NCBI GenBank assembly: GCA_900319525.1
Contig: ONOU01000017.1
Span: 1 to 48,326, forward strand
DNA from: an uncultured Prevotellaceae bacterium
GTDB lineage: Bacteria > Bacteroidota > Bacteroidia > Bacteroidales > Muribaculaceae
Direction: 5' to 3'
Length of the DNA stretch: 48,326 bases
Below, in pieces: positions 17,653 to 26,045 of this stretch (position 1 is the first letter of the stretch; each line of letters begins with the position of its first letter). The notes beneath the pieces were generated by a model, which made no database searches, was not told the origin of the DNA, and saw nothing but the letters and a program-made list of their open reading frames with translations. Made by a program: the position numbers and the translations under genes.

Positions 17653-18335
17653 GATTGTATTTATGCTTACTGTTGGCTCATCTGATGGCCGATTTTGTCT
17701 TGCAAAGCAATAATGCGTGTCAGAACAAAGTTGAGAAGAAATGGCACAGCCCATATCATTATGAGCATGCTGCTGTAGTATTTGCACTCTCGTGGTTCGC
17801 AGTGTGGAATGTGAGTTTCTGGTGGTATGCTCTAGTGATTGGGATTACACACTTTGCAATAGATATGTGGAAATCGTATCGTGAAGAAAAAGTGACATGG
17901 TTTGTTGTTGATCAGCTATTGCATATCATTGTCATAGCAGGCATTACCTGGTTGTGGATCTCGATGAATGAATGGTGTATGCCATTTGGAATTCAGCCTA
18001 AGCAAATAGCTTTAGCATGTGCAATCATTATTTGCTGGAAGCCTGCTAATATCCTCATTAAACTCACGTTAAAGCATTACAGCGTGAATATGCCTGATAA
18101 GCCGGAACGTGATTTTAATGCAGGAGCTCTGATTGGTAATCTTGAGCGCTGGTTGATTTTAATGTTTGTCATTATGCAACGTTACGATGCGATAGGGCTG
18201 CTGATAGCAGCAAAGTCAATTATCAGATACTCCCAAACACGTAAATCTGAGTATGTGCTTGCGGGAACTCTGATGAGTATTTTTATTGCAGTTGTCACAG
18301 GATTGATGGTAATATGGGTAATTAATAATTCGTGA
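17643..18335 (+). CDS. DUF3307 integral membrane protein
   Basis: This 230-residue protein has about six hydrophobic segments. It starts with LLLAHLMADFVLQSN, the conserved DUF3307 motif with His and Asp in the first helix. A second conserved motif, HFAIDMWK, lies at about residue 75. Paired His/Asp residues inside membrane helices suggest an enzyme or transporter, but no function is known. Its start lies within the end of the SatD gene, so the two are translationally coupled. Confidence 0.8.
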   Translation: MWLGLYLCLLLAHLMADFVLQSNNACQNKVEKKWHSPYHYEHAAVVFALSWFAVWNVSFWWYALVIGITHFAIDMWKSYREEKVTWFVVDQLLHIIVIAGITWLWISMNEWCMPFGIQPKQIALACAIIICWKPANILIKLTLKHYSVNMPDKPERDFNAGALIGNLERWLILMFVIMQRYDAIGLLIAAKSIIRYSQTRKSEYVLAGTLMSIFIAVVTGLMVIWVINNS

Positions 18336-18656
18336 TAGGGAAAAAGAGTTCATTTGCATGCCCGGAAAGTCTAGAATATTCCGACCATTTTCCGAACAAC
18401 AATCATGATCAATACTAGTATAACTAAATGTGATTAAGCTACGGATGTGTTAGAAAACACAACTTGGTTTGTTATATGATTTTGTCCGAATACTTGTCAG
18501 TCTTGAGTAAGTTTTCTCGAACCTCACGATTGTGTTTTAGCATGATTCGGTTTAACCTCGACTAAATCTGATATACATATCTTTGATGGGCCACTATTGA
18601 TTGTGTTCACATCGCTTTATCCGGAAGCATCCACACTAGTCCTATCTCTAATAATG
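18336..18656. other. Intergenic region without visible gene
   Basis: This is AT-rich sequence between the DUF3307 stop and the next sigma-operon promoter. I see no gene, terminator with a T-run, or repeat that I can support. Confidence 0.4.
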
Positions 18657-18703
18657 TACACCCTTTTGGGGGTTGTGGGTATCGGTTTTGATAGGTACTT
18701 TTG
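18657..18703 (+). promoter_or_regulatory. Palindrome-type promoter of the second ECF sigma operon
   Basis: TACACCCTTTTGGGGGTT (18657-18674) is a partly degenerate copy of the palindrome. TTG (18673-18675), a 20-base spacer and TACTTTTG (18696-18703) keep the exact 47-bp layout. The leader is about 75 bases, similar to the first sigma operon. Confidence 0.72.
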
Positions 18704-18785
18704 TCATCGTTTTTTTAAAAAAAATCATCAGAGTGTGAAAAAACGAACGGTTGATGTGTCATTAATATAGAACGAAGACACTGAC

Positions 18786-19268
18786 ATGAATGACAAGAGC
18801 ATACTTGAGGGCCTGTTTAGGCAACATTACGGTAAGATGACACATCTGGCCAGAACCTTGCTGCATGATGATGCCGAGGCCCAAGACGTGGTCCAGGACG
18901 TGTTTGCCCGCCTGCTGGAAAATGAGTACCAGATGATGGGCAGCAAGGCCGAAGCCTACTTGATGAGTGCCGTGCGCAATCGCTGCATGAACCACATCAG
19001 GAACATGCAGCTTCGGGAACGATTCAAGCACCTCCATCCGCTTGACGAGGCCAATGAATCGCACAGCATCGAGGAAATAACGGCCGAACTTGAACAGATC
19101 AACGCCATCGTGGATGCACATATCGAAGAGCCGCAACGCACCATCTTCAGCCTGCGCTTTGACGAGGAGTTGACTTTCCAGGAAATCGCCTCGCGCCTTG
19201 ACATCAGCGTGGGCGCCGTCTATAAGTATCTGCGTCAGTGTATCAGTCGTATTAAATCATTCCTTTAA
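18786..19268 (+). CDS. ECF RNA polymerase sigma factor (FecI-like)
   Basis: This 160-residue sigma factor has region 2 in LEGLFRQHYGKMTHLARTLL and DVVQDVFARLLEN (~5-45) and region 4 in LTFQEIASRLDISVGAVYKYL (~125-150). It shares the GLFRQHY and HDD segments with the sigma factor at 10183 but is otherwise well diverged, so the two probably read different promoters. It heads a sigma / FecR / receptor operon with 14- and 4-base gaps. Its promoter also carries the shared palindrome. Confidence 0.93.
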   Translation: MNDKSILEGLFRQHYGKMTHLARTLLHDDAEAQDVVQDVFARLLENEYQMMGSKAEAYLMSAVRNRCMNHIRNMQLRERFKHLHPLDEANESHSIEEITAELEQINAIVDAHIEEPQRTIFSLRFDEELTFQEIASRLDISVGAVYKYLRQCISRIKSFL

Positions 19269-19282
19269 CGACACCAACCATT

Positions 19283-19945
19283 ATGGAAACTACCAACAAC
19301 ATCGACCGTCTGCTGGAAATGCTCGACAAACCCGAGCGTTACAGTGAACAAGAAATCCAAGATGCCGTCAACCATGACGACGAGACGCGCGAGTTCTATC
19401 GCCAACTCACGCAGGTCGCCCGTGCGCGCCGCAGCCAGCGCAGCCATTCTCTGCCCATAGATGTGGACGTGGCCTGGAAACGATTTGAGCAAACACATCT
19501 GGTACCGCAACGGCGTGAACGCCTGTGGCTCAGGGTGGCTGCAACCGTGCTTGGCATTTTGATGATGTCAGGTATCGCATGGGCAGCGGTTTATACTGTG
19601 CGCCACATCACCACGCCTGACCAATCCAACCCAAAGACCGAGAATACAGCCACGCCTGCCACTGGCGGGGCAATCGACAGCCCGGCAGAGGCCGCCGGGT
19701 CAGACACTACAGCAGTCCAGGACACGGAGCCTAAGGTATTTGACAACAGCCCACTGGACCAGATGCTTGGTGAGATTGCGGCCTTCTATGGATTGACAGT
19801 CGAGTTCCAGAATGAGGAAGCCCGCAACCTGCGCTTCCACTTTGTGTGGAACAAGGGTGAAGGACTGGAAAAAGTGTTGGACGACATGAGCCATTTCGAG
19901 AGTGTAACCATTGAGCAAATAGAAGACCGATTAATCGTGCAGTAA
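19283..19945 (+). CDS. FecR-like anti-sigma factor
   Basis: This 220-residue protein opens with MLDKPERYSEQEIQDAV, very similar to the start of the other anti-sigma factor in the window. It has one membrane span (VAATVLGILMMSGIAWAAVY, ~76-95), a Pro/Thr-rich linker and a C-terminal DUF4974-like domain (VFDNSPLDQMLGEIAAFYGL onwards). It would hold its sigma factor at the membrane until the receptor signals. The gene sits between sigma and receptor with only 4 bases before the receptor start. Confidence 0.88.
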   Translation: METTNNIDRLLEMLDKPERYSEQEIQDAVNHDDETREFYRQLTQVARARRSQRSHSLPIDVDVAWKRFEQTHLVPQRRERLWLRVAATVLGILMMSGIAWAAVYTVRHITTPDQSNPKTENTATPATGGAIDSPAEAAGSDTTAVQDTEPKVFDNSPLDQMLGEIAAFYGLTVEFQNEEARNLRFHFVWNKGEGLEKVLDDMSHFESVTIEQIEDRLIVQ

Positions 19946-19949
19946 TACC

Positions 19950-22511
19950 ATGAGAAAAGCCATTTTATTCCTTGTGTGCTGCATGACCATCGTCTCAGCA
20001 CAAGCCCAGCGCGTGACCCGCAACTACCATGACGCATCGCTTGCCGATGCCCTGCGCCAACTGGCCGACGAATCGCGCGACTACACGATCTACTTCCTCT
20101 ATAACGAGCTGGAGGACTTTACGATTACCACCAGTGTCAAGAACAAGCCCGTGCCCGAGGCCATACGCCAGATGATTGGCTTCTATCCCATCCGCATGAC
20201 CCAAGGCGAGAAAGGTGAGATCTATGTGGAGTGCATTCACAAGACCGAGCACCACCTCAAGGGCATGGTGGTTGACGAGAACAACTTGCCGTTGCCCTAC
20301 GCCAACGTCACCTTGCTCAACCCTGCCGACTCGACGATGGTGGGCGGCGGTGTGACCAACGAGAGCGGCCGCTTCGTCATCCCCAACGACCACGGTAAGG
20401 TCATCGCCCGCATCACCTACGTCGGTTACAAGCCCGCCTATCGCCTTTGCAATCGTGACAACGTCGGCACCATCAAGATGCAGCCCGACAAGTATTCACT
20501 CGGCACCGTGACCATCGAGGGTTCGAGAATCCAGCACAACGCCACTGGCTATACCATCAACCTGCGTTCATCAGACATCGCCAAGGGCAAGCAGGCATCA
20601 GATATGCTGGTTTTTCTTCCCGGTGTCACGCAAAAAGAAGGCATTTACAGTATCAATGGTTTGGCGGTGAGTGAAATCTATGTGGATGGAGTAAAACTCC
20701 CATCTATAGATGAACTCAAGAACATCCCCGCGGACGTGATAGATAAAGTGAAGGTTAAATATTTTGCGGGAGTCAATCACGATGCCGCAAGTGCCGGAGG
20801 AACTATTGAGATCACATTACGCAAACCTTCACAGGGCAGCTATTACGGCTCTTTGTGGGGTGGTGCAGAATATGAACCTTCATTCGGTTTCAGCAACGAA
20901 AACCTCGGTGGTCTAATCTACTATCGATACAAAAACCTGAGCATCTATGATAACCTCTCATTGGATTTCTTCCAGCCAGAAGAGACGGCAAAGCAGTCAA
21001 TCTGGGATCCGACCAACAATATGCTTACTGAAATCGATGAAAAAATAAAGTATAGGTGGCATACTTTCAGGAACCGTTTGAGTCTAACCCACAACATCAG
21101 CGATAAGAGTTATTTGGGAGGCAGTTACTATATCGCGACCAACAAAACCAAGACCACTACTTTGGACAAGGGCGCGACTGGTCTGTCCAGTGTGGATACC
21201 AGAAACAGTTATCTTATTCAAGAAGCGACACTGAAGTATAATACGTCGTCCCTTAGCCAACGTGGAGCAACATTGGAAATGATCGGTGACTACTATAACC
21301 GCCAATCTGACAGCAAATCAGACTATACCTATGCCCAGAATCCGTCAAGCACGTCGGAGGATAAAACCACGTTGAACATGTATAAGTTTTCGGTGGATTT
21401 GACAGATCCACGCAGTCAAAAGCTGGTTTGGAAATATGGCGCATCGTTACAATTTATTTCATCAAAATATACCCCATCTGTTGGTGCGGTTGACGGTTCC
21501 GACCGATTCCAAACAAGCCAAGTGGCAACACGCACGAGCGGTCTGACTCCACTGGTATACGCATCAGCTATGGGGCAGATTTGGAAAATCCAGTACAGTG
21601 CAGGCGTCAATTTTCAGTTGAACAGGATTTGGTATAAGACCTTGGATGATGGCAAGACATCTTCCAACACCCAATGGGGAATCAATCCCACAGTGCAGAT
21701 GATGACGCCATTAGGGGGTAATGGGAAGCACACCCTAATGATTAACTACAAGCGAATACTTGGCAAGATACCATATTCCGTTATATCTTCTACCGTTCGT
21801 TGGACTGATCCATACAACTACACTGTCGGTAATCCCGACTTGAAGGTTCAAACAGTAGATATGGTTATGGCTGGCGTGTCCATGTTCCGCAACCTATTGA
21901 ACCTGAATGCCATCTATGCAAGGACACGAAATTCTATCAATTGGGAGACCAGGCAATGCCCTACTGCCCATGACTTGTTCTATACGACCCCTATCAATCT
22001 GCCAGCTCATAATTCGTATGGTGTGGGTGCTGAGGTGAATTGGAGCCCGGTAAAACCGTGGACAACGAAACTGTCAGGAAGTTATGAGATTTGCCCTGAA
22101 AATCTGACATTAGGTGGTGTTTACTATGGCAAGACAAGGCTCCGTCAGTATTACGCCATGTACAACACATTTAGTTTTCAACACGGTTGGGGTGGCATGT
22201 TGAACATCAATTATGAGCCGACATTCAAAAATTATGACCGCACTTATTATACCGTCTGGAATGTCTACGGACAAATATATAAGTCCATGTGCAAAGACAA
22301 GTTGCAGTTGACTTTCACATTCAGCGTGCTTGGTGACCGTCGCAAGTATGACAGGCAGGCCAATGGCTGCAAGATCACGTACGACTATACCACGCCAGTC
22401 CAAAGTATCGGCATCTCTCTGAGATGGAAATTTTCAGGCGGCAAGAAACAAAAGTACAATGTCGTTAATAACGGCTCACAAAACTACGAAGAAATTAAAG
22501 ACATTCATTAG
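19950..22511 (+). CDS. Third STN-domain TonB-dependent receptor
   Basis: This 853-residue receptor has a signal peptide (~1-19, ending SAQA), an STN domain (~21-98), a carboxypeptidase-regulatory-like domain (~103-182), a plug (~190-290) with VIDKVKVKYFAGVNHDAAS and AGGTIEITLRK, and a barrel. The STN half is moderately diverged from the other two receptors in its first 40 codons. From ELEDFTI onward, and through the regulatory domain, it is nearly identical to the receptor at 14039, after which the sequences part abruptly. It is the cognate receptor of the adjacent sigma/FecR pair by position. The ligand is unknown. Confidence 0.9.
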   Translation: MRKAILFLVCCMTIVSAQAQRVTRNYHDASLADALRQLADESRDYTIYFLYNELEDFTITTSVKNKPVPEAIRQMIGFYPIRMTQGEKGEIYVECIHKTEHHLKGMVVDENNLPLPYANVTLLNPADSTMVGGGVTNESGRFVIPNDHGKVIARITYVGYKPAYRLCNRDNVGTIKMQPDKYSLGTVTIEGSRIQHNATGYTINLRSSDIAKGKQASDMLVFLPGVTQKEGIYSINGLAVSEIYVDGVKLPSIDELKNIPADVIDKVKVKYFAGVNHDAASAGGTIEITLRKPSQGSYYGSLWGGAEYEPSFGFSNENLGGLIYYRYKNLSIYDNLSLDFFQPEETAKQSIWDPTNNMLTEIDEKIKYRWHTFRNRLSLTHNISDKSYLGGSYYIATNKTKTTTLDKGATGLSSVDTRNSYLIQEATLKYNTSSLSQRGATLEMIGDYYNRQSDSKSDYTYAQNPSSTSEDKTTLNMYKFSVDLTDPRSQKLVWKYGASLQFISSKYTPSVGAVDGSDRFQTSQVATRTSGLTPLVYASAMGQIWKIQYSAGVNFQLNRIWYKTLDDGKTSSNTQWGINPTVQMMTPLGGNGKHTLMINYKRILGKIPYSVISSTVRWTDPYNYTVGNPDLKVQTVDMVMAGVSMFRNLLNLNAIYARTRNSINWETRQCPTAHDLFYTTPINLPAHNSYGVGAEVNWSPVKPWTTKLSGSYEICPENLTLGGVYYGKTRLRQYYAMYNTFSFQHGWGGMLNINYEPTFKNYDRTYYTVWNVYGQIYKSMCKDKLQLTFTFSVLGDRRKYDRQANGCKITYDYTTPVQSIGISLRWKFSGGKKQKYNVVNNGSQNYEEIKDIH

Positions 22512-22609
22512 CCAACCGTTACTACACGGCAGCCACGCTTGCCAAGATCAGCGCCCTTTAAACAGAATCATTAGGGCGTCCGGGGAAAAGCCCTGTTAAG
22601 GGCGATTAG

Positions 22610-22662
22610 GGCATAGGCAGGGGTGCAACGAGGCGAAGCCGAGTGCACCCCCTGCCTATGCC
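22610..22662. terminator. Strong GC-rich stem-loop
   Basis: GGCATAGGCAGGGG-TGCA pairs with TGCACCCCCTGCCTATGCC, with one bulge, around a 16-base loop. It lies about 100 bases after the third STN receptor. No long T-run follows on either strand, so it may be an RNA-stabilising end or an intergenic repeat rather than a classical terminator. The flanking AGGGC-rich sequence adds a weaker outer stem. Confidence 0.55.
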
Positions 22663-22834
22663 ATGGCCAGCCCTAACGGGGGCTTCCTTTGTGGCGTGAG
22701 GTTTGGTCATGCGCCTTGCCGTAGTTTTTTTCGACAAAGAATTAAATTTTCTTAAATTTCGTGATATATTTATCGTTTTTCAATAAATTGATATATCTTT
22801 GTGGCGGAAATAATCATTAACATAGTTGTGCATT

Positions 22835-23317
22835 ATGAAAAAGACATCTCATCAAGCATTAAAAATCGTGTGCGTGTTTGCACTCATCTGCATTGTCTTG
22901 TGGGTGGCGTTTTATGCCTTCCAGAGTTATTTTGTCTTGACCACAGGAAGCGGCAGGGGCGTCATCAATTGGGGATCGCCGCGCATGGGATTAAAATTGA
23001 CCATGTTTGCGATCAACCGCATCATGATTCTCACGCTGGCGGCATTGATGGGCGCGTTTGTGTTCAACATTCTCAAGCACTTGAAGGGAGGAACCATTTT
23101 CAACCGTGCCAATGTGGTGCTGTTGTGGATCATGGCCATTGTGCTGCCTATCCATTCGTTTATCAGCGACAATATGGGCTTTGCCTGCTCGGCTACTGAC
23201 CAATATGAATGGGGGCTGACCGACACCCCGTTTGTCTATGCGATTGTGGCGGTCATCGTCGCCATGCTCTACAAGCTGGCCTGTGACGCTGCCGAGGAAC
23301 AGAAGTTAACCATCTAA
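22835..23317 (+). CDS. DUF2975 membrane protein
   Basis: This 160-residue protein has four hydrophobic segments, at about residues 10-32, 58-80, 95-115 and 135-155, and the DUF2975 layout with an LKHLKGGTIFNRANV loop between helices 2 and 3. ATG 22835 was chosen; a TTG three codons earlier is less likely. A TATCTTTG box at 22794-22801 could be its -7 element. It is followed after 14 bases by a small YozG-like HTH gene, the usual partner of this family. The function of the pair is unknown. Confidence 0.82.
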   Translation: MKKTSHQALKIVCVFALICIVLWVAFYAFQSYFVLTTGSGRGVINWGSPRMGLKLTMFAINRIMILTLAALMGAFVFNILKHLKGGTIFNRANVVLLWIMAIVLPIHSFISDNMGFACSATDQYEWGLTDTPFVYAIVAVIVAMLYKLACDAAEEQKLTI

Positions 23318-23331
23318 CCCCATTGTGCGCC

Positions 23332-23535
23332 ATGATTATCGTGAATCTTGATGTGATGATGGCCCGCCGCAAGATGTCGCTCAACGAGCTGAGCGAGCGC
23401 GTGGGCATCACAATCGCCAACCTCTCAATCCTCAAGACGGGCAAGGCCAAGGCCATCCGCTTCTCAACGCTCGATGCCATCTGCCGCGTCCTGGACTGCA
23501 CCCCTGGCGACATCCTCGAGTATCGCAACGACTAA
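23332..23535 (+). CDS. YozG-like XRE-family HTH regulator
   Basis: This 67-residue protein is a single Cro/CI-type helix-turn-helix: MARRKMSLNELSERVG, then ITIANLSILKTGKAKAI and RFSTLDAICRVLDCTPGD. The ATG at 23332 is used; the frame opens three codons earlier at a TTG. Such proteins nearly always sit beside a DUF2975 gene and probably control it. Confidence 0.88.
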   Translation: MIIVNLDVMMARRKMSLNELSERVGITIANLSILKTGKAKAIRFSTLDAICRVLDCTPGDILEYRND

Positions 23536-23678
23536 CGCCTTTATTTCAAGCCTCTTATAAAATGGGCGCCTTCTATCCCCAAGTGGGGAAGAAATACCCA
23601 TCTAGGGCTTCGTACGCCCTTACCAAACCGATTAATATAGCTTCAACAAAAACTCATTTATAAAATAAATCATTTATT

Positions 23679-25775
23679 ATGAGAAGATTATGGATATTCT
23701 TAATGCTCGGAAGTTTGTTCCTTGAAGCTCTTGGGCAAAATGAGCCGGATACTGTCATGGAGATCACGCTCCCCGAGCTGGTGTTCACCGAGGGCCTGAT
23801 CAAGCACAAGCCTAAAAGCGATGTGTTTAAAATCACTGAAAACCACCGCAAGGGCGTTACCAATGTATTCGATATAATGAACTTGCTGCCTGGTGTGAAG
23901 TTCGACCAATTGAAATCAAAAATCAGCGTTAAGAACGACGAGCGGGTCCTCGTGGTCGTTGACGGGCAGGAACGAAACTTTGATTATGTCAGGGCCATCG
24001 ATCCTAAAAGGGTCAAGGAGATAGAAATCATCCATGAATTGCCTGGCAGATACGTTATTGCCGGCTATAAATATGTCATTGACATCAAACTCAAAAATGA
24101 TTATGCGGGAAACGGCTTGTCCATCAACAACTTCACGATTGTATCGCCTGGCAACAATGGCGATGACCACATTGTCAATGAGCAGCCCAACATCCAGTAC
24201 TCGCACACCGACAAGAAATGGAACTTTAACGTTGGCTATGTCTATGGCCACATCAGGTGGAACTACCCGATTTCCTACAGTAAGGTCTATCCAGGCCTGT
24301 CCGATTTGTCCAGCAAGGAATATACTACGGACAATCCCAATGACCACAATAAGAGCAATGCGCATGCGGCAAACCTTGGTCTGGACTGGAAAGTTGCCGA
24401 CAACCAGACGCTATCACTGCGGGGCTCTTTTATACATGACAACAGGCGCCATTCTACCCAATATGACTACACGGGCACTTCCACGGACAATGTGCCAACC
24501 AACTTTAGCGAACTGATAGGCAATGACGTGAAAAGCAATGACTTCAAGTTTTCTGTTATCTATAACTGGACCATCTGCCAAAATTGGAAGCTATATGCTG
24601 ACTTGAACTACAACCTATTCAAGACCAACAATCGCAATGCCTATTCGATGCATGAAACCTTACTCAACGATGTCTATTCCACCCACAAGAAGAATTATTA
24701 CAAGGGAACCGTTGATGCCGTGTTCAGCCCGAATGACAAGCTTTCTGTGGATTTTGGATATTCGGCCACTTGGACCCTCTACAGATTCGGCCAGCGTAAT
24801 ATTCCTGTTACAAAATCAGATGAGAACAGGCACAATGTGTTCTCCTATCTCGATTACACGTTGAACGACAAGTTGAGCGGACGAGTAGGACTGGCCTTCG
24901 AGTCTATCCATATTAGTGACAAGGTTACTTCCAATACATACAATCGACTTCTACCTGCGGCATCGCTGAATTTTGTCCCTTCACAGAATGTGCAGGTCAG
25001 CGCCGACTACTCCACAAGGATGGAATACCCAAAACTGTATCAGTTATCGCCCATCGGCTACAACCTGGACGAGAGGATGGTCTTTCAAGGGAATCCTGGG
25101 CTGAAACCCAGTTTGAAACACGAAGTGAATCTGCAGGCGGTGCTGTGGCAGAATCTCATCTTGGCGGGGGTTTATCAGTCCTCCAAGCATGCTATCAGCG
25201 ACTATTATAGTCACGTGGATGGATTGTATCAGCAGTCATTCGTGAACTCTAGACACTCCGCACTCGCGTTCCTGATCATGCACAACTGGAGCATCAATAA
25301 GAACCTCACATGGAGCAACTCATTGCAGTACTCTCATATGAACATCAGTTGGGACACGTATAAAAACCATGCTAACAATCTGAGCTTCAGTAGTAACTTG
25401 TCCTATTATATCAACCCGCTCAAGACGAGACTTGAGGTGGATTATTCACGCTCGTTGCGCCAGGTGCCTTTGCTTCAAGGATATGAGCAGCAGGAGCAGG
25501 ACATGTGGGCGGTCACATTGTTCAAGACCTTCTGGCACGACAGGATCAATGTCTCGCTCACCTATTTGCCTCCCATCCGGTTAGGCGTGCGGGAGTATCA
25601 GCAACGCGCCATTGATACTGACTTCTATAAAGAGCATCAACGCTTGAACCTGAAGACCTATGACAACCTCATACTGCTCAGGGTGGGATTCCGTCTGAAC
25701 AACAACAAGCGCTTCAAAGTCAAGAACCAATCAAAATTTGACGACGAGAAGAACAAAGACCGGGGACTGCTTTGA
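23679..25775 (+). CDS. TonB-receptor-like outer-membrane barrel protein (plug, no STN)
   Basis: This 698-residue protein has a signal peptide (~1-19, ending EALG), a TonB-box-like ITLPELVFTEG, and a short plug (~45-135) with DIMNLLPGVKFD, VLVVVDGQE and RVKEIEIIHELPGRYV, then a barrel. It is of the same no-STN class as the two barrel proteins at the left. A poor copy of the palindrome lies upstream at 23593 but lacks the matching promoter box. No SusD, sigma or FecR gene is adjacent. The substrate is unknown. Confidence 0.82.
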   Translation: MRRLWIFLMLGSLFLEALGQNEPDTVMEITLPELVFTEGLIKHKPKSDVFKITENHRKGVTNVFDIMNLLPGVKFDQLKSKISVKNDERVLVVVDGQERNFDYVRAIDPKRVKEIEIIHELPGRYVIAGYKYVIDIKLKNDYAGNGLSINNFTIVSPGNNGDDHIVNEQPNIQYSHTDKKWNFNVGYVYGHIRWNYPISYSKVYPGLSDLSSKEYTTDNPNDHNKSNAHAANLGLDWKVADNQTLSLRGSFIHDNRRHSTQYDYTGTSTDNVPTNFSELIGNDVKSNDFKFSVIYNWTICQNWKLYADLNYNLFKTNNRNAYSMHETLLNDVYSTHKKNYYKGTVDAVFSPNDKLSVDFGYSATWTLYRFGQRNIPVTKSDENRHNVFSYLDYTLNDKLSGRVGLAFESIHISDKVTSNTYNRLLPAASLNFVPSQNVQVSADYSTRMEYPKLYQLSPIGYNLDERMVFQGNPGLKPSLKHEVNLQAVLWQNLILAGVYQSSKHAISDYYSHVDGLYQQSFVNSRHSALAFLIMHNWSINKNLTWSNSLQYSHMNISWDTYKNHANNLSFSSNLSYYINPLKTRLEVDYSRSLRQVPLLQGYEQQEQDMWAVTLFKTFWHDRINVSLTYLPPIRLGVREYQQRAIDTDFYKEHQRLNLKTYDNLILLRVGFRLNNNKRFKVKNQSKFDDEKNKDRGLL

Positions 25776-25982
25776 CTAAATAATAGTGAATACCCAAATG
25801 AGTGAAAATGACTCTACCTTCGGTCGCAACACGGTCTTTCCTGTGGTCACCATCCGTCTTGCAGGGCGCATCCTGTGATACAATTCAAGGTGTAAAATAG
25901 AGATTATTTAGCAAAATGAATTCTTTATTTTTCAAACATCTGTTTTACAGACACTTACAAAAGAAGAAATGAACCGCGATTA

Positions 25983-26014
25983 TTTGCTGATTCCGGTCAT
26001 TTGCAGTAACTTTG
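25983..26014 (+). promoter_or_regulatory. Promoter of the first PorT-like gene
   Basis: TTTG (25983-25986), a 20-base spacer and TAACTTTG (26007-26014). The flanking sequence, from GCGATTATTTGC, is similar to the promoter at 30795-30827, so the two look like duplicated promoter regions. Confidence 0.7.
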
Positions 26015-26045
26015 CAACGAAAGAATCATCTAAACGAAACAGACT

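Noticed and set aside
10158-18771. Similar CGGTT...TGTGT...ATATAGA strings just before both ECF sigma genes as an ECF target promoter
   Set aside because: The spacing differs by 3 bases between the two copies and no third copy was found before the receptors, so two short matches are not enough.
23593-23610. AATACCCATCTAGGGCTT as a further palindrome promoter before the barrel gene at 23679
   Set aside because: The right arm is out of register by one base and no TAnnTTTG box occurs at the fixed distance; it may be a relic but does not meet the pattern.
25789-25806. AATACCCAAATGAGTGAA as a palindrome before the PorT-like gene
   Set aside because: The right arm is poor, no TTG follows and no -7 box lies at +39; that gene has another good promoter.
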